A stretch of DNA of 64,000 nt from Halorientalis salina (GTDB lineage: Archaea; Halobacteriota; Halobacteria; Halobacteriales; Haloarculaceae), in contig NZ_SOSC01000001.1 of the NCBI RefSeq assembly GCF_005049285.1, positions 496,001 through 560,000 of the forward strand, written 5' to 3'. Shown piece after piece: positions 44,294 through 54,761 of the stretch (positions are counted from its first letter, which is position 1; every line of letters starts with the position of its first letter). The notes below the pieces were generated by a model, which worked only from the letters and a program-made list of their open reading frames with translations, searched no databases and was not told the DNA's origin. Position numbers and translations under genes: made by a program.

Positions 44294-44749
44294 TCAGGCG
44301 TCGTCCGCGTCGGCCGCGAACTCGACGAGCGTCAGGTCCCGCTCCAGCATACAGTAGTCGTGTGGCGGATCGCCGACGACCTCGTCGATCCGGTATTCCT
44401 CGTCGAACTCCGTCCCGGCCGGTTCACAGAACTCGTGGCTCGGACAGCCAGTGTACGGGCAGGGTCCTTCGAGGCCAGCCTTGCTGCCGGCGTAGGCGCT
44501 GTTCGAGTCGACGTTCGCGAGGACCGGCGCGGGTTCGACCTCGACGGCAGTGACGCCGGCGTCGTGGACGCCACAGTCGAGCGTGCTGGCGTTCTCGCGG
44601 ACGCTCGTCACCCGATATTTCTGCCCCTCGGTGAGATTGAGACACTGGTCGCGATAGGGGCACCCCTCACAGGCGTCTGCTTCCCCCTGGTAGACGAACT
44701 CGGTCCCCACGTCGGCCAGCCGAGTCCCGATGAGCGTGACCGTCGACAT
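44294..44749 (-). CDS. UPF0179 family protein
   Basis: This 151-residue Cys-rich archaeal protein has TLIGTRLADVGTEFVYQG at its start and two Cys clusters, CEGCPYRDQC and CPYTGCPSHEFC. The cysteines could bind zinc or an Fe-S cluster. UPF0179 is conserved across euryarchaea with unknown function. The start at 44749 matches the family. Overlap of coding ends with the neighbouring gene is absent; the gap is six bases. Confidence 0.88.
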   Translation of the reverse strand: MSTVTLIGTRLADVGTEFVYQGEADACEGCPYRDQCLNLTEGQKYRVTSVRENASTLDCGVHDAGVTAVEVEPAPVLANVDSNSAYAGSKAGLEGPCPYTGCPSHEFCEPAGTEFDEEYRIDEVVGDPPHDYCMLERDLTLVEFAADADDA

Positions 44750-44848
44750 GGGTCCCGGTACTCCCGCACGGCGGTTAAGTGTCCCGCCCCGAATCTGTGA
44801 CAGGGTCACCGGCCGGCCAAGGGCGTTCGAACCCGCAAAGCAATGCGG

Positions 44849-45235
44849 CTACGCCGTTCGGCCCGTCAACGCCGCCAGTTCGTCGAGATACTCCTCGCGG
44901 GGGATCTGGTACAGCTCACGAAAATCGACTTCTCCCCGCGCGAATCGCTCCGCGAGGTCCATCGCACCCTCGACGGCCTGGGCGCGGGAGTCGTACGTCT
45001 CGCCCCCGTGGTCGATTTCGGGTTCGAGGTAGAGCGTAACGTACCACGGGTCCGTCGGTGCGGGATCGTCGCGGCCGGGTCTGCGACCCCGTTGCCCCTT
45101 CGTGAGGTAGATCGTGGGGAGGCACGGGGCCGGGAACGCGGTGCTGTCGAACACGTCCGGCCGGTACGCCAGGATGCACTTGGTGGGTTCCTCGTTCCAC
45201 ACGACCCACCCGTCCGCGAGGTCCTCGAACGTCAT
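44849..45235 (-). CDS. Haloarchaeal DUF5820-like protein
   Basis: This 128-residue acidic protein has GWVVWNEEPTKCILAYRPDVFD near the start in adjoining strands, CLPTIYLTKGQRGRRPG in the centre, and DSRAQAVEGAMDLAERFA in a helix. It ends with LYQIPREEYLDELAAL. Function unknown; it has the look of a small single-domain haloarchaeal family and I recall it as DUF5820. It lies 99 bases upstream of UPF0179 on the same strand. Confidence 0.65.
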   Translation of the reverse strand: MTFEDLADGWVVWNEEPTKCILAYRPDVFDSTAFPAPCLPTIYLTKGQRGRRPGRDDPAPTDPWYVTLYLEPEIDHGGETYDSRAQAVEGAMDLAERFARGEVDFRELYQIPREEYLDELAALTGRTA

Positions 45236-45815
45236 CTATCGACCGTAGCCCCGGAAGCACAATGAGTGACGCGGTTGACCACGAACGGACGATGACCGCC
45301 GAACCCGGAGAGGGAACGATCGTCCGCCACGCGTCAGACGCCAGTACTTAAATGCACTCGAACGAGCCCGCGAACGGGAATCGAACGTATCGCCCGGCGT
45401 AACTGTATTTTGCAGTTATTTGCGGGGTTCAAAGTCGAGGCGAAAAACCGGGTCTGGGAGAAGTCTTATGTATGCGTAGCACTCAATAAATAAATAGTAT
45501 CGGTGGTAAGCCCACCCATACCCCCACCATCGCCCCCACCCTCGCCGCCCAGCGTCCCCGGTGATTTTTTGTTGCCACTCGGCAACCGGGTCGCTGCGAC
45601 GTGCGGGTGGTATGGTTATTCATGCCACACAATCGACACCCCCGTCGACGACGGGCGCGCGGGCCGTTTGCACGCTCGGAGACGGAGTCAGTCGGTCCGC
45701 GATGGTGGGGTGGTTCGGTCGGGCACCATCGAGACACGCGGGCGCGAGCCCGCGAGCAGCGGGTCGGACCACACAGTGTCGGTCGCGCCCGCATTCCACA
45801 ACCGTCCGTGATAGC
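45236..45815 (+). promoter_or_regulatory. Long upstream region and leader of the prkA operon
   Basis: This 580-base stretch holds no convincing gene. AT-rich promoter elements lie at about 45465-45473 (CTTATGTATG) and 45484-45497 (CAATAAATAAATAG). If these are used, the mRNA has a leader of about 300 bases, which is unusual in haloarchaea. The leader has a C/A-rich, purine-poor tract (about 45511-45555) and hairpins: 45571-45586 (GTTGCC/GGCAAC), 45641-45655 (CCCGTC/GACGGG) and 45737-45754 (CGCGGGC/GCCCGCG). It could be a regulatory leader or carry an unrecognised small gene. Confidence 0.5.
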
Positions 45816-47888
45816 ATGACCGGTAACAAGGACACCCTCGCAGAGTTGAGTCGGGAGTACCAGGATTCGATCCCATCAGATCTTCGGCAGACCCATTCGT
45901 TCGACTGGTACCTCGACAAGCTCTATGACGACCCGCGGATCGCTCGCAACGCACACCAGCGCGTTGCTGACATGTTCGACTACTACGGCACCGAATACGA
46001 CGAGGACGCCGGCGTCGTCGAGTACGAACTCGCCGCCGAGGACCCGCTCGGCGACGGTGAGAACACCTTCTACGGCCAGGTCATCCACGAGGCCATCCAC
46101 GAGTTCGTGAACAAGGTCAAAAGCGGTGCGCGAGGCCTCGGCCCCGAGAAACGCATCAAACTCCTCCTGGGACCGGTCGGCTCCGGGAAGTCCGACTTCG
46201 ACCGACAGGTCCGGCGGTACTTCGAGGACTACACCCGACGGGAGGACGGGCGGATGTACACCTTCCGCTGGACGAACCTCTGTGACGTCATCCCCGACCA
46301 GGACCCCGCCGACGACGTGGTCCGGTCCCCGATGAACCAGGACCCGATCGTCTTGCTCCCCCAGGAGCAACGAGAGTCGATCATCGAGGACATCAACGAG
46401 ATCCTCGATGCGCCCTACACCATCCGCAACGAGCAGGCCCTGGACCCGGCCAGCGAGTTCTACATGGACCGCCTGCTGGCCCACTACAACGACGACCTCC
46501 AGGACGTCCTGGAGAACCACGTCGAGATCATCCGCCTCGTCGCCGACGAGAACCAGCGCCAGGGCATCGAGACCTTCGAGCCCAAGGACAAGAAAAATCA
46601 GGACGAGACCGAACTCACCGGCGACGTCAACTACTCGAAGATCGCCATCTACGGCGAGAGCGATCCCCGGGCGTTCGACTACTCGGGCGCGTTCTGTAAC
46701 GCCAACCGGGGCATCTTCTCCGGCGAGGAACTCCTGAAACTCCAGCGTGAGTTCCTCTACGACTTCCTGCACGCCACGCAGGAACAGACGATCAAACCCA
46801 AGAACAACCCCCGGATCGACATCGACCAGGTGATCGTCGGGCGGACGAACATGCCCGAGTACAAGGACAAGAAGGGCGACGAGAAGATGGAGGCGTTCAA
46901 CGACCGGACCAAGCGGATCGACTTCCCGTACGTCCTCCAGTACACCGAGGAGTCCCGGATCTACGAGAAGATGCTGCGCAACGCCGACCTCCCGGACATT
47001 CAGGTCGAACCACACACCTTAGAGATGGCCGGGCTGTTCGGTGTGCTGACTCGGATCGAAGAGCCGGATTCGGGCACCGTGGATCTCCTCCAGAAGGCCA
47101 AGGCCTACAACGGCGAGGTCGACGAGCAGGAGGACGTCGACGTGAAGAAACTGCGCGACGAGGCCGCCGAGATGGCCGAGATCGGCGAGGGGATGGAGGG
47201 CGTCTCGCCCCGATTCATCGGCGACGAGATCGCCGAGGCCATCATGGACTCGATGCACCGTGACCGCCAGTTCCTCTCGCCGCTGACGACGTTCAACCAC
47301 TTCGAGGAGAACCTGGAAAATCACGGCTCCATTCCGGAGGACCGCTTCGAGAAGTACTACCGCTACCTCGAACTCGTCCGCGAGGAGTACAAGGACCGGG
47401 CCATCGAGGACGTGCGCCACGCGCTGGCCTACGACATCGACGAGATCCAGCGCCAGGGCGAGAAGTACATGGACCACGTCATGGCCTACATCGACGACGA
47501 CACCGTCGAAGACGAGATCACCGGCCGCGAGCAAGACCCCGACGAGACGTTCCTGCGGAGCGTCGAGGAGAAACTCGACGTGCCCGAGGACCGCAAGGAC
47601 GACTTCCGGCAGGAAGTCTCGAACTGGGTCTCGCGCCGCGCACGCGAGGGTGATACGTTCAACCCACAGGACAACGACCGCCTGCGCCGAGCGCTGGAGC
47701 GCAAGCTCTGGGAGGACAAGAAACACAACATCAACTTCTCGGCACTGGTCTCGTCCGGCGAGATGGACGACGACGAGCGCAACGCGTGGGTCGACGCGCT
47801 CATCGAACAGGGCTACACCCGCGAAGGAGCCAAGGAGGTGCTCGAATTCGCCGGTGCCGAGGTCGCCAAAGCAGAGATGGAAGACTGA
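45816..47888 (+). CDS. prkA1: PrkA-type serine protein kinase (first copy)
   Basis: This 690-residue protein has a PrkA AAA+ domain with Walker A GPVGSGKS (residues 119-126) and an AAA-linked kinase C-terminal region. FCNANRGIFSGEELLKLQREFLYDFL and IVGRTNMPEYKDKKGDE mark the PrkA family. It is related to bacterial PrkA/YeaG, which phosphorylates proteins under nutrient stress. The ATG at 45816 fits the usual N-terminus (MTGNKDTLAELS). The stop overlaps the next start (TGATG), so translation of the two kinases is coupled. Confidence 0.93.
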   Translation: MTGNKDTLAELSREYQDSIPSDLRQTHSFDWYLDKLYDDPRIARNAHQRVADMFDYYGTEYDEDAGVVEYELAAEDPLGDGENTFYGQVIHEAIHEFVNKVKSGARGLGPEKRIKLLLGPVGSGKSDFDRQVRRYFEDYTRREDGRMYTFRWTNLCDVIPDQDPADDVVRSPMNQDPIVLLPQEQRESIIEDINEILDAPYTIRNEQALDPASEFYMDRLLAHYNDDLQDVLENHVEIIRLVADENQRQGIETFEPKDKKNQDETELTGDVNYSKIAIYGESDPRAFDYSGAFCNANRGIFSGEELLKLQREFLYDFLHATQEQTIKPKNNPRIDIDQVIVGRTNMPEYKDKKGDEKMEAFNDRTKRIDFPYVLQYTEESRIYEKMLRNADLPDIQVEPHTLEMAGLFGVLTRIEEPDSGTVDLLQKAKAYNGEVDEQEDVDVKKLRDEAAEMAEIGEGMEGVSPRFIGDEIAEAIMDSMHRDRQFLSPLTTFNHFEENLENHGSIPEDRFEKYYRYLELVREEYKDRAIEDVRHALAYDIDEIQRQGEKYMDHVMAYIDDDTVEDEITGREQDPDETFLRSVEEKLDVPEDRKDDFRQEVSNWVSRRAREGDTFNPQDNDRLRRALERKLWEDKKHNINFSALVSSGEMDDDERNAWVDALIEQGYTREGAKEVLEFAGAEVAKAEMED

Positions 47889-50170
47889 TGGCCGGACACG
47901 ACTTCATCGACGCCGCCGACGACGCCCTGGAAGCGACCTACCAGGAGCCGATGAGCCTCCCGGAGTACGTCGACCTCGTCCTGGAGGACCCCCAGTTGGC
48001 CGCCCACGCCTCGAAGTACCTGCTGTCGGCCATCGAGGCCGCCGGCACCCGGACAGTCATCGAGGAGGGCGAAGAGAAACAGCGCTACCGGTTTTTCGAC
48101 GATCCGCACAACGACGGGGAACACGCCATCCTGGGCAACACGGACACGCTCAACCGGTTCGTCGACGACCTGCGTTCGATCGCGGCCAGGCGCGGCAAAG
48201 ACGAGAAGATCATCTGGCTCGACGGACCGACCGCCACGGGCAAGTCCGAACTCAAGCGGTGTCTCATCAACGGCCTCCGGGAGTACTCCAAGACCGACGA
48301 CGGCCGGCGCTACACGGTCGAGTGGAACGTCGCCGGTGCCGGCGAGGGCTCCTCGGGCATGACCTACGGCGACGTCCCAACCAGCGACGAGGACGACTGG
48401 TACGAGAGTCCGGTCCAGTCCCACCCACTGACGGTCTTCCCACCGGACGTTCGGGCGGACCTCCTGGGGGAACTCAACGAGCGACTCGACGACCACGTCG
48501 AGATCCGCGTCGACGGGCAACTCGACCCGTTCTGCCGGGAGGCCTACGACTACCTCGAAGAGCAGTACCGCCGCCAGGAGATCCAGGACCTGTTCTCGGC
48601 GGTGACCGATCCCACGCACCTCAGAGTGAAGAACTTCGTCGTCGACGTGGGCAACGGGATCGGCGTCCTCCACAGCGAGGACGACGGGTCGCCCAAGGAA
48701 CGACTCGTGGGCTCCTGGATGGCCGGGATGCTCCGGGAACTCGATTCGCGGGGCCGGAAGAACCCGCAGGCCTTCTCCTACGACGGCGTCCTCTCGCAGG
48801 GCAACGGCCTGCTGACCATCGTCGAGGACGCCGCCCAGCACGCAGACCTGCTCCAGAAACTCCTGAACGTGCCCGACGAGGGCAAGGTGAAACTGGACAA
48901 GGGCATCGGGATGGACATCGACACCCAGATGATCATCATCTCGAACCCCGACCTGGAGGCGCGCCTGAACCAGCACGCCGACCGCGAGGGGCAGGACCCG
49001 CTGAAGGCCCTGAAGCGGCGGCTCGACAAACACGAGTTCATCTACCTCACCAACCTCTCGCTGGAGGCCCAACTGCTTCGGCGGGAACTGACCAACGAGA
49101 CGGAGGTCTGGACCGCCGAGAGCTGGGACGAACTGGAGTCGTGGATCCGCGAACCGCTCTCGATCCGGGTCCGGGACAGCGACGCCGTCGTCAACGAGAA
49201 GGAACTGGCCCCCCACGCCATCGAGGCGGCGGCACTGTACGCCGTGGTGACTCGGCTGGACGACGACGACGTGCCAAGTGGGCTCGACCTCGTGGACAAG
49301 GCCCTGCTGTTCGATCGCGGGTATCTCCGCGAGGGCGACGAGCGCATCGAGATGGAGGACTTCGAGTGGGACGACGACGCCGAGGACGGCGAACAGGGCA
49401 TCCCCGTCACCTTCACGCGCGACGTGATCGCGGACCTGCTCCACGAGGAGCAAGACCGGTTCCACGCGGACCTCCCGGTCGAGCACGTCGTCATGCCCCG
49501 GGACATCCTCAACGCGATGGCCGAGGGGCTGGCCGACGCGCCTGTCTTCTCCGGCAGCGAGCGCGTGGAGTTCGAGAACCAGGTGGTCACCGTGAAAAAC
49601 CACGTGTTCAGCCAGCAGGAGGCGGACGTGCTCGAAGCGATCATGCGCGACAAGCGGGTCGACGAGGACACCGTCGAGGAGTACATCACGCACGTCTACG
49701 CCTGGGCGGCCGACGATCAGATCGAGAACGAGCGCGGGGAACTCGTCGATCCGGACCCGCTGAAGATGAAGGTCTTCGAGGTCGAGCACCTCGGTCGGTT
49801 CAGCGAGGAACAGTACGACGGCAACGAGCCCAACCAGGCGGTCAGGGAGTTCCGGACGGACAAGATCATCACGGCGCTGAACCGCCACGCCTGGCACAAC
49901 CGCGACGAGGAGTTCCAGGTGTCGGACGTGAACGTCAAGGAGATCCCGGTCATCAAGTCGGTGCTGGGCACCCACGACTGGGAGGACGTCCGCCGGACCT
50001 TCGAGGACTTCGATCCCCGGCAGTGGGACAACCCGCCGAGCGAGACCCAGACGGCCGCGGTCAAGGCGGACACGATCCGGAACATGATCGAGATGTTCGA
50101 GTACAGCGAGGCCTCGGCCGAGTTGACCAGTCGACACGTCATGAGCCAGGTGAGTTACAAATGGAACTGA
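47888..50170 (+). CDS. prkA2: PrkA-type serine protein kinase (second copy)
   Basis: The protein has 760 residues and is only distantly similar to its upstream neighbour. Walker A is GPTATGKS (residues 113-120). SYDGVLSQGNGLLTIVEDAAQ and IIISNPDLEARLNQ lie in the ATPase core. The C-terminal region with HVVMPRDILNAMAEGL corresponds to the PrkA kinase part. Haloarchaea carry this pair in tandem, so the two may form a heteromer. It is followed by the YeaH gene after 15 bases. Confidence 0.88.
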   Translation: MAGHDFIDAADDALEATYQEPMSLPEYVDLVLEDPQLAAHASKYLLSAIEAAGTRTVIEEGEEKQRYRFFDDPHNDGEHAILGNTDTLNRFVDDLRSIAARRGKDEKIIWLDGPTATGKSELKRCLINGLREYSKTDDGRRYTVEWNVAGAGEGSSGMTYGDVPTSDEDDWYESPVQSHPLTVFPPDVRADLLGELNERLDDHVEIRVDGQLDPFCREAYDYLEEQYRRQEIQDLFSAVTDPTHLRVKNFVVDVGNGIGVLHSEDDGSPKERLVGSWMAGMLRELDSRGRKNPQAFSYDGVLSQGNGLLTIVEDAAQHADLLQKLLNVPDEGKVKLDKGIGMDIDTQMIIISNPDLEARLNQHADREGQDPLKALKRRLDKHEFIYLTNLSLEAQLLRRELTNETEVWTAESWDELESWIREPLSIRVRDSDAVVNEKELAPHAIEAAALYAVVTRLDDDDVPSGLDLVDKALLFDRGYLREGDERIEMEDFEWDDDAEDGEQGIPVTFTRDVIADLLHEEQDRFHADLPVEHVVMPRDILNAMAEGLADAPVFSGSERVEFENQVVTVKNHVFSQQEADVLEAIMRDKRVDEDTVEEYITHVYAWAADDQIENERGELVDPDPLKMKVFEVEHLGRFSEEQYDGNEPNQAVREFRTDKIITALNRHAWHNRDEEFQVSDVNVKEIPVIKSVLGTHDWEDVRRTFEDFDPRQWDNPPSETQTAAVKADTIRNMIEMFEYSEASAELTSRHVMSQVSYKWN

Positions 50171-50185
50171 ACGCGGAGGACCGCC

Positions 50186-51502
50186 ATGGGACTTGAGGAC
50201 GACCTCGAACGCTACCGCGAGGTCGGCGAAGAACGCCGCCAGGACTTGGCCGAGTTCATCCAGTACGGTGATCTGGGCCAGTCGCGGCCGGACGAGGTGA
50301 AGATCCCGATCAAGATCGTCGATCTCCCGGAGTTCGCTTACGACCAGCGGGACATGGGCGGCGTCGGCCAGGGCGAGGGCGCAGAGGAGGGCCAACCGGT
50401 CGGCGAGCCCCAGCCCCAACCCGGTGACGGCGACGAGGACGGCGAACCCGGCGAGGAGGGCGGCGAGCACGAGTACTACGAGATGGACCCCGAGGAGTTC
50501 GCCCAGGAACTCGACGAGGAACTCGGCCTGGACTTAGAACCCAAGGGCAAGCAGGTCGTCGAGGAGAAAGAGGGCGACTTCACGGACATGACGCGGACCG
50601 GTCCCTCCTCGACGCTGGACTTCGAGCAACTGTTCAAGAAGGGACTCAAGCGCAAGCTGGCGATGGACTTCGACCGGGACTTCGTCCGCGAGGCGCTGAA
50701 AGTCGACGGCATGGGTCCGGCCTCGGTGTTCGAGTGGGCACGCGAGGAGCACATTCCGGTGTCGAAAGCCTGGCTCGAAGACGAGTACGGCGAACTCAGT
50801 TCCGAAGAAAAGACGGCGTGGGCCTCGATGGACGAGATGGAGGACAACGTCGAGCGGACCTCGACGGCGGACCGCATTCGCCGGGAAGGGATCGACAGCA
50901 TCCCCTATCGGCGCGAAGACGAGCGGTACCGCTACCCCGAGATCATCGAGGAACGCGAGAAGAACGTCGTCGTCGTGAACATCCGAGACGTGTCCGGGTC
51001 GATGCGCGAGAAGAAGCGAGAACTCGTCGAGCGGACGTTCACGCCGCTGGACTGGTACCTCACGGGCAAGTACGACAACGCGGAGTTCGTCTACATCGCC
51101 CACGACGCCGAGGCCTGGGAGGTCGACCGCGACGAGTTCTTCGGCATCCGTTCCGGTGGTGGGACGCGCATCTCCAGCGCGTACGAACTCGCGGCGGCGG
51201 TCCTAGAGGAGGAGTACCCATGGAGCGACTGGAACCGGTACGTGTTCGCGGCCGGCGACTCCGAGAACTCCTCGAACGACACCGAGGAACAGGTCATCCC
51301 GCTGATGGAGCAGATCCCCGCGAACCTCCACGCCTACGTGGAGACCCAGCCCAGCGGGAACGCCATCAACGCGACCCACGCAGAGGAAGTCGAGCGACAC
51401 TTCCGGGAAAGCGGGGACGTCGCCGTCGCGTACGTCTCCAAACCGGCAGACGTCGTCGACGCGATTTACACCATCCTCTCGACGGAGGAGCAACATGACT
51501 GA
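50186..51502 (+). CDS. yeaH: YeaH/YhbH family (DUF444) VWA-like protein
   Basis: This 438-residue protein has the DUF444 pattern: an acidic, Gly/Gln-rich N-terminal section, then [20 protein letters not shown] with a MIDAS-like DxSxS (about residue 266-274), [17 protein letters not shown] and [14 protein letters not shown]. YeaH acts with YeaG (PrkA) in bacteria. It overlaps the spoVR gene by 8 bases (51495-51502). Metal-dependent partner binding is expected; no enzymatic activity is inferred. Confidence 0.92.
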   Translation: MGLEDDLERYREVGEERRQDLAEFIQYGDLGQSRPDEVKIPIKIVDLPEFAYDQRDMGGVGQGEGAEEGQPVGEPQPQPGDGDEDGEPGEEGGEHEYYEMDPEEFAQELDEELGLDLEPKGKQVVEEKEGDFTDMTRTGPSSTLDFEQLFKKGLKRKLAMDFDRDFVREALKVDGMGPASVFEWAREEHIPVSKAWLEDEYGELSSEEKTAWASMDEMEDNVERTSTADRIRREGIDSIPYRREDERYRYPEIIEEREKNVVVVNIRDVSGSMREKKRELVERTFTPLDWYLTGKYDNAEFVYIAHDAEAWEVDRDEFFGIRSGGGTRISSAYELAAAVLEEEYPWSDWNRYVFAAGDSENSSNDTEEQVIPLMEQIPANLHAYVETQPSGNAINATHAEEVERHFRESGDVAVAYVSKPADVVDAIYTILSTEEQHD

Positions 51503-53492
51503 TAGATACGAAGCGAAGAAGATCGCCGAGGAACTGGAGGAACCGGTCGACGAGGCCTCGAACCTGGCCCACAAACTGGGGCTGTCGCCGTACCCGGTGA
51601 ACTACTGGATCGTCGACTACGACGAGATGAACGAACTCATCGCCTACGGCGGCTTCCAGCAGCGCTACCCGCACTGGCGCTGGGGCATGCAGTACGACCA
51701 GCAGCAGAAACAGAGCCAGTTCCTCGGCGGGAAGGCCTTCGAGATCGTCAACAACGACAACCCCTCGCATGCCTTCCTGCAGGAGTCAAACACCATGGCC
51801 GACCAGAAGGCGGTCATCACCCACGTCGAGGCCCACGCGGACTTCTTCGCGAACAACGAGTGGTTCGGGATGTTCGCCGACAATCCCGACGCCGCCGCGA
51901 TGCTGGCGCGTCACGCCGACGCCATCCGGGAGTACATGCTCGACCCGGACATCGACCGGGCGGCCGTCGAGAAGTGGATCGACCACGTCCTCTGTCTGGA
52001 GGACAACATCGACCAGCACGAGGTCTTCGGCCCGGTCGAGACCGAACACCGCGACGAACTCGTCGACGCCGACGAGGACGCCGAGGACCTCTCGGAGCGC
52101 CTGGACGAACTGGACCTCTCCGAGGAAGTGAAAGGACAGGTGTTCGACGAGGAGTGGCTCGAAGCCCAGCGGTCCGAGGGCGAAGTCACCTTCCCGGCCG
52201 AACCCGAGAAGGACGTGCTCGGATTCCTCCGGAAACACGGCATGCAGTACGACGAGGACGCCGGGAAGGCCGTCGGCATGACCGACTGGCAGCGCGAGAT
52301 CCTGGAGATCCTCCGCCGGGAGGCGTACTACTTCGCACCCCAGAAGATGTCGAAGGTGATGAACGAGGGGTGGGCCGCCTACTGGGAGTCCGTCATGATG
52401 ACCAAGGAGGCCTTCGCGGGCACCGACGAGTTCATCAGCTACGCCGACCACATGGCCCAAGTGCTCGGCTCGCCCGGGCTGAACCCCTACAAACTCGGAC
52501 TGCAACTCTGGCAGTACGTCGAGAACACGACGAACCGACGCGAGGTCGTCGAGCGGATCCTCCGCGTCGACGGCATCACCTGGCGGAACGTCCACGACCG
52601 CGTCGACTTCGAGACAGTGCAGGACCTGATCGCGCCGGACTCGGCGATCACCTCGATCACGCCGGATTCGCTCGACGAGTTGGACGCCGAGGACCCGCGC
52701 ATCGACGCCGAGGGACTCGAAAGCGCCCGGGCCGGCGAGTTCGACGTCTCGACGTACCCCTGGAAGGTGCTGACCTACGAGGGACTGGCCGAACGCCACT
52801 ACTCGCTGGTCGAACCCCAGAACCGCGGGTTCGTCAGCCGCGTCAGCCAGGCGGAGTTAGAGCGCGTCTCGCGGTACATGTTCGACGACAGCCGCTACGA
52901 GACCGTCGAGGAGGCGCTCGCCGACATCGACTACACCCGCGGCTGGGACCGGATGCGCGAGATCCGGGAGAGTCACAACGACGTGACGTTCCTGGACGAG
53001 TTCCTCACCCAGGAGTTCGTCGACGACAACGACTACTTCACCTACGAGTTCACCCAGTCGACGGGCGACTATCGGGTCACCAGCACGGACTACGAGGACG
53101 TCAAGAAGAAACTGATGCTCCGGTTCACGAACTTCGGGAAGCCCACCGTCGTCGTCGCCGACGGCAACTACAACAACCGCAACGAGTTGCTGCTGGCGCA
53201 CAAGTACAACGGCGTGATGCTCGACATCGAGCAGGCCAAGGACACGCTGAAACGCGTCTTCCACCTCTGGGGCCGGCCGGTCAACCTGAAGACCATCGTC
53301 AAGGAACTCGACGAACACGACATCGAGGTGGCGAAGCGGCGCGACCGGGAACCCGAACCCGAGGAACGGGGCAAACTCATCCGCTACGACGGCGAGGAGG
53401 TCGAAGTCCGCGACCTGGACTGGGAGGACGTCGAGGACATCGCCGCGACCGAGGTGGACTACGACACGAAGCCCGACGAGTGGCTGGCCTAG
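51495..53492 (+). CDS. spoVR: SpoVR family protein
   Basis: This 665-residue protein has the SpoVR/YcgB core: [22 protein letters not shown] over two helices, [30 protein letters not shown] and [16 protein letters not shown]. The His and Glu residues in the last block are suited to metal binding. In bacteria SpoVR/YcgB works with PrkA and YeaH in stationary phase or sporulation; haloarchaea lack spores, so a stress role is likely. It is the last gene of the operon and ends with a short acidic tail. Confidence 0.93.
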   Translation: MTDRYEAKKIAEELEEPVDEASNLAHKLGLSPYPVNYWIVDYDEMNELIAYGGFQQRYPHWRWGMQYDQQQKQSQFLGGKAFEIVNNDNPSHAFLQESNTMADQKAVITHVEAHADFFANNEWFGMFADNPDAAAMLARHADAIREYMLDPDIDRAAVEKWIDHVLCLEDNIDQHEVFGPVETEHRDELVDADEDAEDLSERLDELDLSEEVKGQVFDEEWLEAQRSEGEVTFPAEPEKDVLGFLRKHGMQYDEDAGKAVGMTDWQREILEILRREAYYFAPQKMSKVMNEGWAAYWESVMMTKEAFAGTDEFISYADHMAQVLGSPGLNPYKLGLQLWQYVENTTNRREVVERILRVDGITWRNVHDRVDFETVQDLIAPDSAITSITPDSLDELDAEDPRIDAEGLESARAGEFDVSTYPWKVLTYEGLAERHYSLVEPQNRGFVSRVSQAELERVSRYMFDDSRYETVEEALADIDYTRGWDRMREIRESHNDVTFLDEFLTQEFVDDNDYFTYEFTQSTGDYRVTSTDYEDVKKKLMLRFTNFGKPTVVVADGNYNNRNELLLAHKYNGVMLDIEQAKDTLKRVFHLWGRPVNLKTIVKELDEHDIEVAKRRDREPEPEERGKLIRYDGEEVEVRDLDWEDVEDIAATEVDYDTKPDEWLA

Positions 53493-53698
53493 GCGAACGT
53501 CGGACGGCCGGGGAACCCGAGTCGCGAACTCGGCCCACCTATATCAATCTGTTCGTGATGTAGGGAAGTGAGTTTTCAGGGGAGATTAACAACATCGAAA
53601 ACCGTTTATGGAATAGGATACGTGGAGTTACAAGTATCAGTGCGGGACGAGCAGTCGCGAGCAGACGGGGTCTCGGCCACCGACCCCGTGAGGTGATC

Positions 53699-54262
53699 AT
53701 GGTCGCTCAGACTACCACAAGAGAAACGCTCGAAGCGAGCCAGATTCACGATATATTGCGGAACGACCGGCGGCGACTGGCGATCAAGTGCCTCCGGGAG
53801 AACGGGGACGTCCTGAGCGTCCGCGACCTCTCCGAGGACGTCGCGAGTCGCGAGACCGGCGAGACGCCCGCGCCGAGGGACAAGCGCCGCAGCGTGTACG
53901 TCTCACTGCACCAGACGCATCTCCCCAAGCTCGACGATCTCGGGATCATCGACTACGATACGGACGCGAAGGAAGTCCGGTTGCGTGACCAGGCGGCCGA
54001 GGTCACGACGTACATGGAAGTCGTTCCCCGCTACGGGATCACCTGGGCGGAGTACTACCTCGTCCTGGGCATCCTCGGGTTCGGGACCGTCCTGTCGGCG
54101 TCGTTCGAGACGCCGCTGCTCGGTGCCCTCGGCGTCCCCGTCGTCGCAACGGTGTACCTGCTCATCCTGGTCGGCTCGGCCGCCTACCACGTCAACTCGC
54201 AGGACCGGCAGCTGTTCGAGGGGCTCCGTTCCCGGGCCGAGTCGCCCGAGACCGAAGAGTAA
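53699..54262 (+). CDS. Winged-helix protein with two C-terminal membrane segments (DUF7344-like)
   Basis: This 187-residue protein has an N-terminal wHTH domain (SQIHDILRNDRRRLAIKCLRE... to LPKLDDLGIIDYD) typical of haloarchaeal DUF7344 proteins. Two membrane segments follow (about residues 117-136 and 143-163), then a short charged tail. A membrane-tied regulator is implied. An in-frame GTG at 53693 is also possible, but the ATG at 53699 is preferred. A TTTATGGAATAGG stretch near 53604 may be the promoter. Confidence 0.75.
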   Translation: MVAQTTTRETLEASQIHDILRNDRRRLAIKCLRENGDVLSVRDLSEDVASRETGETPAPRDKRRSVYVSLHQTHLPKLDDLGIIDYDTDAKEVRLRDQAAEVTTYMEVVPRYGITWAEYYLVLGILGFGTVLSASFETPLLGALGVPVVATVYLLILVGSAAYHVNSQDRQLFEGLRSRAESPETEE

Positions 54263-54306
54263 CCGCCGACCGAGCGTTCAAATTCTCGCCGCCCGTTCGG
54301 ACGCGT

Positions 54307-54699
54307 ATGGAGACGCGCACGGACATCGAGATCTCGACCGGAGACCGGGAAACGGTCGTGGACATCACCGACGAGGTCGCCGCCGAACTGCCCGCCGACG
54401 CGACCGGCACCTGTACGGTGTTCGTTCGCCACACCACTGCAGGGCTCCAGATCAACGAACCGGAGCCGCGGCTCCTCGGAGACATCGAGCACGCAGTGAA
54501 ATCGCTCGTCCCGGCCGACGGCTGGGATCACGACCAGCTCGACGGTAACGCCGACGCTCACCTCCGGTCGATGCTGCTCGGTCGGAGCGTCACCGTCCCC
54601 GTCATCGACGGCGAACTCGACCTCGGGACCTGGCAGGCAGTGTTGCTCGTCGAGTGTGACGGGCCGCGGACTCGCACCGTGACCGTCGTCGTCGAGTGA
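54307..54699 (+). CDS. yjbQ: YjbQ family protein (UPF0047)
   Basis: This 130-residue protein has VFVRHTTAGLQINE, HLRSMLLGRSVTVPV and LGTWQAVLLVECDGPRTRTV, the conserved blocks of the YjbQ/UPF0047 family. The family includes a proposed secondary thiamine-phosphate synthase. It has the usual length. It lies between the wHTH membrane gene and the cryptochrome gene on the same strand, with about 44 and 62 bases between. Assignment to a pathway is tentative. Confidence 0.9.
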   Translation: METRTDIEISTGDRETVVDITDEVAAELPADATGTCTVFVRHTTAGLQINEPEPRLLGDIEHAVKSLVPADGWDHDQLDGNADAHLRSMLLGRSVTVPVIDGELDLGTWQAVLLVECDGPRTRTVTVVVE

Positions 54700-54761
54700 C
54701 CCCCGGTTTGATGTGGCTCGCGACCAAGGGATGGTAGACCGGTTCGCCGGTCGGTCGACCG

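Noticed and set aside
45503..45811. Pro-rich 102-codon frame before prkA1
   Set aside because: Starts with low-complexity Pro/Ser, no family content, overlaps hairpins; treated as leader.
47813..50470. An 885-codon open frame antisense to prkA2
   Set aside because: A shadow of the real gene; Val/Leu/Asp-rich with no domain.
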